Source of the DNA: Natranaeroarchaeum sulfidigenes
GTDB taxonomy: Archaea > Halobacteriota > Halobacteria > Halobacteriales > Natronoarchaeaceae
Length of the DNA stretch: 64,000 nt
Direction: 5' to 3'
Assembly: GCF_017094485.1 (NCBI RefSeq)
Contig: NZ_CP064786.1
Span: 2,918,788-2,982,787 of the forward strand
The translations under genes were made by a program, and so were the position numbers. The notes beneath the pieces are model-generated. The model made no database searches. It had not been told where the DNA came from and saw only the letters and a list, made by a program, of their open reading frames with translations. Shown in pieces: positions 63,837-64,000 of the stretch (the stretch's first letter is position 1; each line of letters opens with the position of its first letter).

Positions 63837-64000
63837 ATGTTTGACAGCGACACCCGGACTGTCGGCGAGCTCGAATCGGAGGTGGGGTCCTTCGAGGGGA
63901 CGCCAACCGAGGCACTGGACGAGGACGAACGTGGCCGGCTGGTCGACGCGCTCGTCGCACTGGCCGACGCGTACGGCAGTCGGGGCGAGTTCGACGAGGA
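63837..64000 (+). CDS. Hypothetical protein, 5' part (intact paralog of the 44924 fragment)
   Basis: Only the first 54 codons are inside the window: MFDSDTRTVGELESEVGSF, then an acidic helix and ALVALADAYGSRGEFDE. No domain is recognised. The same start and the ADA-x-GxRGEF end appear, shortened, at 44924. A TATA-like TGTATTTAG lies at about 63794-63803. Confidence 0.55.
   Translation, partial: MFDSDTRTVGELESEVGSFEGTPTEALDEDERGRLVDALVALADAYGSRGEFDE

Overview
The window is chromosomal DNA from a halophilic archaeon (class Halobacteria). The evidence is high GC outside one gene, very acidic proteins, TATA boxes about 26-34 nt upstream of many start codons (leaderless transcripts), a two-domain TatC fusion, a thermosome, PCNA and PriL, an Orc1/Cdc6 protein, a PGF-CTERM surface protein, Tat lipoproteins and many small haloarchaeal-type zinc or membrane proteins. 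I cannot name the genus.

Layout. 0-4.6 kb: end of a site-2 protease, a 2H phosphoesterase, a small membrane protein, and a secreted or surface group (1637-4544) in which a membrane-spanning winged-helix protein and a PGF-CTERM protein share a related ectodomain. 4.6-14.1 kb: a complete arginine pathway of the LysW/ArgW carrier type (argG argH argW argX argC argB argD argE argF), preceded by an unannotated 31-codon ORF with an arginine-codon run. 14.1-31.6 kb: information-processing genes (TrmB-like HTH, Hjc, PriL, PCNA, RlmE, MutS-like, Orc1/Cdc6) mixed with a P450, a SWIM zinc-finger protein, a dehydrogenase and a divergent tatCt/tatCo pair. 31.6-43.4 kb: rpiA, a histone-fold-like mini-protein, GIY-YIG, flavin reductase, GNAT, a KH protein, a Tat lipoprotein, thermosome, glycerate kinase, an ornithine cyclodeaminase family enzyme and leuS. 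43.4-48.9 kb: an AT-rich Tat lipoprotein of foreign appearance, a gene fragment, thrC, a NarK-like transporter and a UspA protein. 49-55 kb: three paralogous sensor histidine kinases, one with a 48-bp tandem repeat inside its ATPase domain. 55-58.9 kb: divergent serA/serB and a haloarchaeal hypothetical cluster. 59-63.2 kb: an apparent insertion at hemB, in which a truncated hemB copy and the intact hemB flank an APC permease bracketed by two inverted trkA-like RCK genes. 63.2-64 kb: a cupin protein and the start of a gene whose shortened paralog lies at 44.9 kb.

How the genes work together. The arg block makes arginine from glutamate with intermediates tethered to the acidic ArgW protein. 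serA and serB supply serine, and thrC supplies threonine. PriL, PCNA, Orc, Hjc and MutS serve replication and repair. TatCt and TatCo would export the two RR-type lipoproteins encoded here. The most unusual structures are the hemB-flanked RCK/APC module, the repeat-expanded kinase, the arginine-rich ORF before argG, and the sensor-like pair of paralogous ectodomains.
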